From Novosphingobium sp. (GTDB taxonomy: Bacteria > Pseudomonadota > Alphaproteobacteria > Sphingomonadales > Sphingomonadaceae), in assembly GCA_017744735.1 (NCBI GenBank), contig JAGIAR010000004.1, forward strand, positions 310,001-374,000: 64,000 nt of DNA. The letters run 5' to 3'. Under the pieces are notes generated by a model. The model did no database searches. It was given only the letters and a program-made list of their open reading frames with translations, and was not told the origin of the DNA. Positions within the stretch are counted from its first letter, which is position 1. Each line of letters starts with the position of its first letter. The position numbers and the translations under genes are program-made. Below are positions 62,459 to 64,000 of the stretch, piece after piece.

Positions 62459-64000
62459 ATGAGTGCGGCAGAGTTCGATTACGTCGTCGTGGGCGGCGGG
62501 ACGTCGGGCGCGGCGCTCGCGGCGCGGCTGGGCGAAAGCGGTGCGGGGACCACCTGCCTGCTCGAAGCGGGCGGCCAGGACACCCACCCCTTCATCCACG
62601 TGCCGAGCTTCGTCGCCGCGGCGATCCATACCGAACATCTCAACTGGAACTTCGCGACCGTGCCCCAGCCGGGCATGGCCGGGCGGCAGATTCCGGTGCC
62701 GCGCGGCAAGGTGCTGGGCGGATCGGGCAGCATCAACGGGATGGTCTATTTCCGCGGCCACCCGACCGATTACGACGACTGGTCGGACCTCGGCGCCACG
62801 GGCTGGTCCTATGCCGAAGTGCTGCCCTATTTCACCCGCACCGAGAACAACGAGGATTACCCCGCAAGCGTGTTCCACGGGAAGGGCGGGCCGATCAATG
62901 CCAAGATGGTCGAAGGCCCGAACCCGCTGAACTATGCGTTCATGGATGGGCTCGCGAGCCTGCAATTCCCTTTTTGCCCGGACTTCAACGGGCCGAACTC
63001 CGAAGGCTACGGCCGCCGCCAGGGGCTGATGCGCGACGGGCGGCGCGAGAGCACCTCGATCAACATGCTCCAGCCGGCGGCAAAGGCGGGCAAGGTCCAT
63101 GTCCAGACCGACGCGGCGGTGCGCCGGGTGCTGGTGGAAGACGGGCGCGCGGTGGGCGTCGAACTGCTCGACGGGCGGGTGGTGAAGGCGCGGCGCGAAG
63201 TGATCCTCTCCGCGGGCGCGGTGCAGACGCCGCAGATCCTGCTGCTCTCCGGCATCGGCCCGGCCGCGCATCTGCAGGAGATGGGGATCGAGGTGGTCAA
63301 GGACGTCCCCGGCGTCGGCGAGAACTACCAGGACCATGTCGCGTCCCCCATTCACATGGAGACGAACAACACCACCTCCTACGGCCTGTCTTGGAAGGTG
63401 CTGCCGCGCGATATCTTCCACCTGTTCCAGTATCTGCTGACCCGCAAGGGACCGCTCGCCGGCAACGTGTTCGAAAGCGTCGCCTTCCTGCGCACCGATC
63501 CGTCGCTCGCAAAGCCCGACGTGCAGTTCGTGTTCCAGCCGGCCAGGCGGCTGACCAATCTCAAGATTCCCTTCCCGCTCGGCCACGGTTTCGCGATCAG
63601 CCCGGTCGCGCTCTATCCCAAGGCGCGCGGGACGCTGCGGCTGGCGAGCGCCGACCCTGCCGCGCCGCCGGCGATCGATCCGAAGCTGCTGAGCGAGCCG
63701 GGCGAGATCGATTCGCTGATCCGTGCGATCAGGATCGCGCGCAAGGTCTTCGCCAGCGAAGCCTTCGCCCCCTATGGCGGGATCGAGGTCGCGCCCGGCC
63801 CGGAGGTGCAGAGCGACGACGAGATCGACGATTACATCCGCCGCACCGGCTACACCGTCCATCATCCGGTCGGCACCTGCCGCATGGGCAGCGACAAGGC
63901 GGCGGTGGTCGATCCGCAGCTGCGCTTCAACGGCATCGCCGGGCTGCGCATCGCCGATGCCAGCGTGATGCCCAAGGTGATCGGCGGCAACACCAATGCG
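62459..64000 (+). CDS. GMC-family oxidoreductase, 3' end beyond window
   Basis: 514 residues of a choline-dehydrogenase-like flavoprotein; the frame is open at the right edge and about 20 C-terminal residues are likely missing. The FAD motif is VVVGGGTSGAALA (about 9-21). The GMC signatures are present: GSGSINGMVYFRG (about 90) and GAVQTPQILLLSGIG (about 256). The active-site His is in HHPVGTCRMG, and the final visible residues GGNTNA match the family end. The substrate is unknown; relatives oxidise choline, alcohols or polyethylene glycol. The ATG follows GGGAGAG at about 10 bases. Confidence 0.93.
   Translation, partial: MSAAEFDYVVVGGGTSGAALAARLGESGAGTTCLLEAGGQDTHPFIHVPSFVAAAIHTEHLNWNFATVPQPGMAGRQIPVPRGKVLGGSGSINGMVYFRGHPTDYDDWSDLGATGWSYAEVLPYFTRTENNEDYPASVFHGKGGPINAKMVEGPNPLNYAFMDGLASLQFPFCPDFNGPNSEGYGRRQGLMRDGRRESTSINMLQPAAKAGKVHVQTDAAVRRVLVEDGRAVGVELLDGRVVKARREVILSAGAVQTPQILLLSGIGPAAHLQEMGIEVVKDVPGVGENYQDHVASPIHMETNNTTSYGLSWKVLPRDIFHLFQYLLTRKGPLAGNVFESVAFLRTDPSLAKPDVQFVFQPARRLTNLKIPFPLGHGFAISPVALYPKARGTLRLASADPAAPPAIDPKLLSEPGEIDSLIRAIRIARKVFASEAFAPYGGIEVAPGPEVQSDDEIDDYIRRTGYTVHHPVGTCRMGSDKAAVVDPQLRFNGIAGLRIADASVMPKVIGGNTNA

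Overview
The window is 64 kb of dense, GC-rich alphaproteobacterial chromosome, most likely from order Sphingomonadales (Erythrobacteraceae or Sphingomonadaceae). The support is the run DUF3576-leuS-lptE-holA, the RNase D-lptC-lptA order, the large NAD-type glutamate dehydrogenase, PhaB beside FumC, a BY-kinase/Wza export module, an isolated tryptophan-halogenase-like protein, and repeated use of GTG/TTG starts with 4-base overlaps. No phage, insertion sequence, CRISPR array or rRNA was seen. The only RNA gene found is tRNA-Leu(UAA).

Layout: 1-2.3 kb holds three TauD/TfdA-type dioxygenase genes, the first cut by the window edge. 2.4-5.0 kb holds ung, an RNase D-like nuclease, lptC and lptA. 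5.0-9.2 kb is an exopolysaccharide export operon on the minus strand (Wza-like lipoprotein, Wzz/BY-kinase, TPR plus jelly-roll protein). 9.6-14.3 kb is DUF3576-leuS-lptE-holA. 14.7-18.2 kb holds an exported orphan, phaB, fumC and two small coupled genes. 18.5-19.0 kb holds two related tiny proteins. 19-22.9 kb holds murA, galU and a halogenase. 23-27.9 kb holds an M23 peptidase, a DUF455 protein, bcp and glnE. 28-34 kb holds an M28 peptidase, agmatine deiminase, a PQQ alcohol dehydrogenase and a metallo-beta-lactamase-fold protein. 34-34.7 kb is a Phd/VapC toxin-antitoxin pair. 34.8-37 kb is thrS with a newly noticed threonine-rich leader peptide. 37.1-44.6 kb holds a hydrolase, a TPR protein, a luciferase-like oxidoreductase and the 1580-residue glutamate dehydrogenase. 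44.6-49.7 kb holds a ferredoxin reductase, queG, a NatA/NatB-like ABC exporter and a Tat-exported msrB. 49.7-56.4 kb is a minus-strand series: diguanylate cyclase, PilZ protein, UDP-galactopyranose-mutase-like flavoprotein, GtrA, GT-C-like membrane protein, with tRNA-Leu in front. 56.5-64 kb is a catabolic-looking region: VOC protein, two MetE-core proteins, class III CoA transferase, citryl-CoA lyase, a Trp-rich orphan, a membrane protein/XRE pair and a partial GMC oxidoreductase.

How the genes work together: the lipopolysaccharide transport genes (lptC, lptA, lptE), murA, galU, the Wza/BY-kinase operon and the mutase/GtrA/GT-C set all concern the cell envelope. The cyclase and PilZ protein suggest that part of this is under c-di-GMP control. 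The most interesting points are (1) a 22-codon leader with eight consecutive Thr codons and a strong hairpin upstream of thrS, with a promoter placed so the leader would be nearly leaderless; (2) two tandem 16-bp palindromes over a promoter in front of the membrane protein/XRE pair; (3) the VOC/MetE/MetE operon beside CoA transferase and citryl-CoA lyase genes; (4) four convergent gene pairs that end on the same tetranucleotide; and (5) two adjacent small proteins sharing an ESFPASDPPGNY tail.
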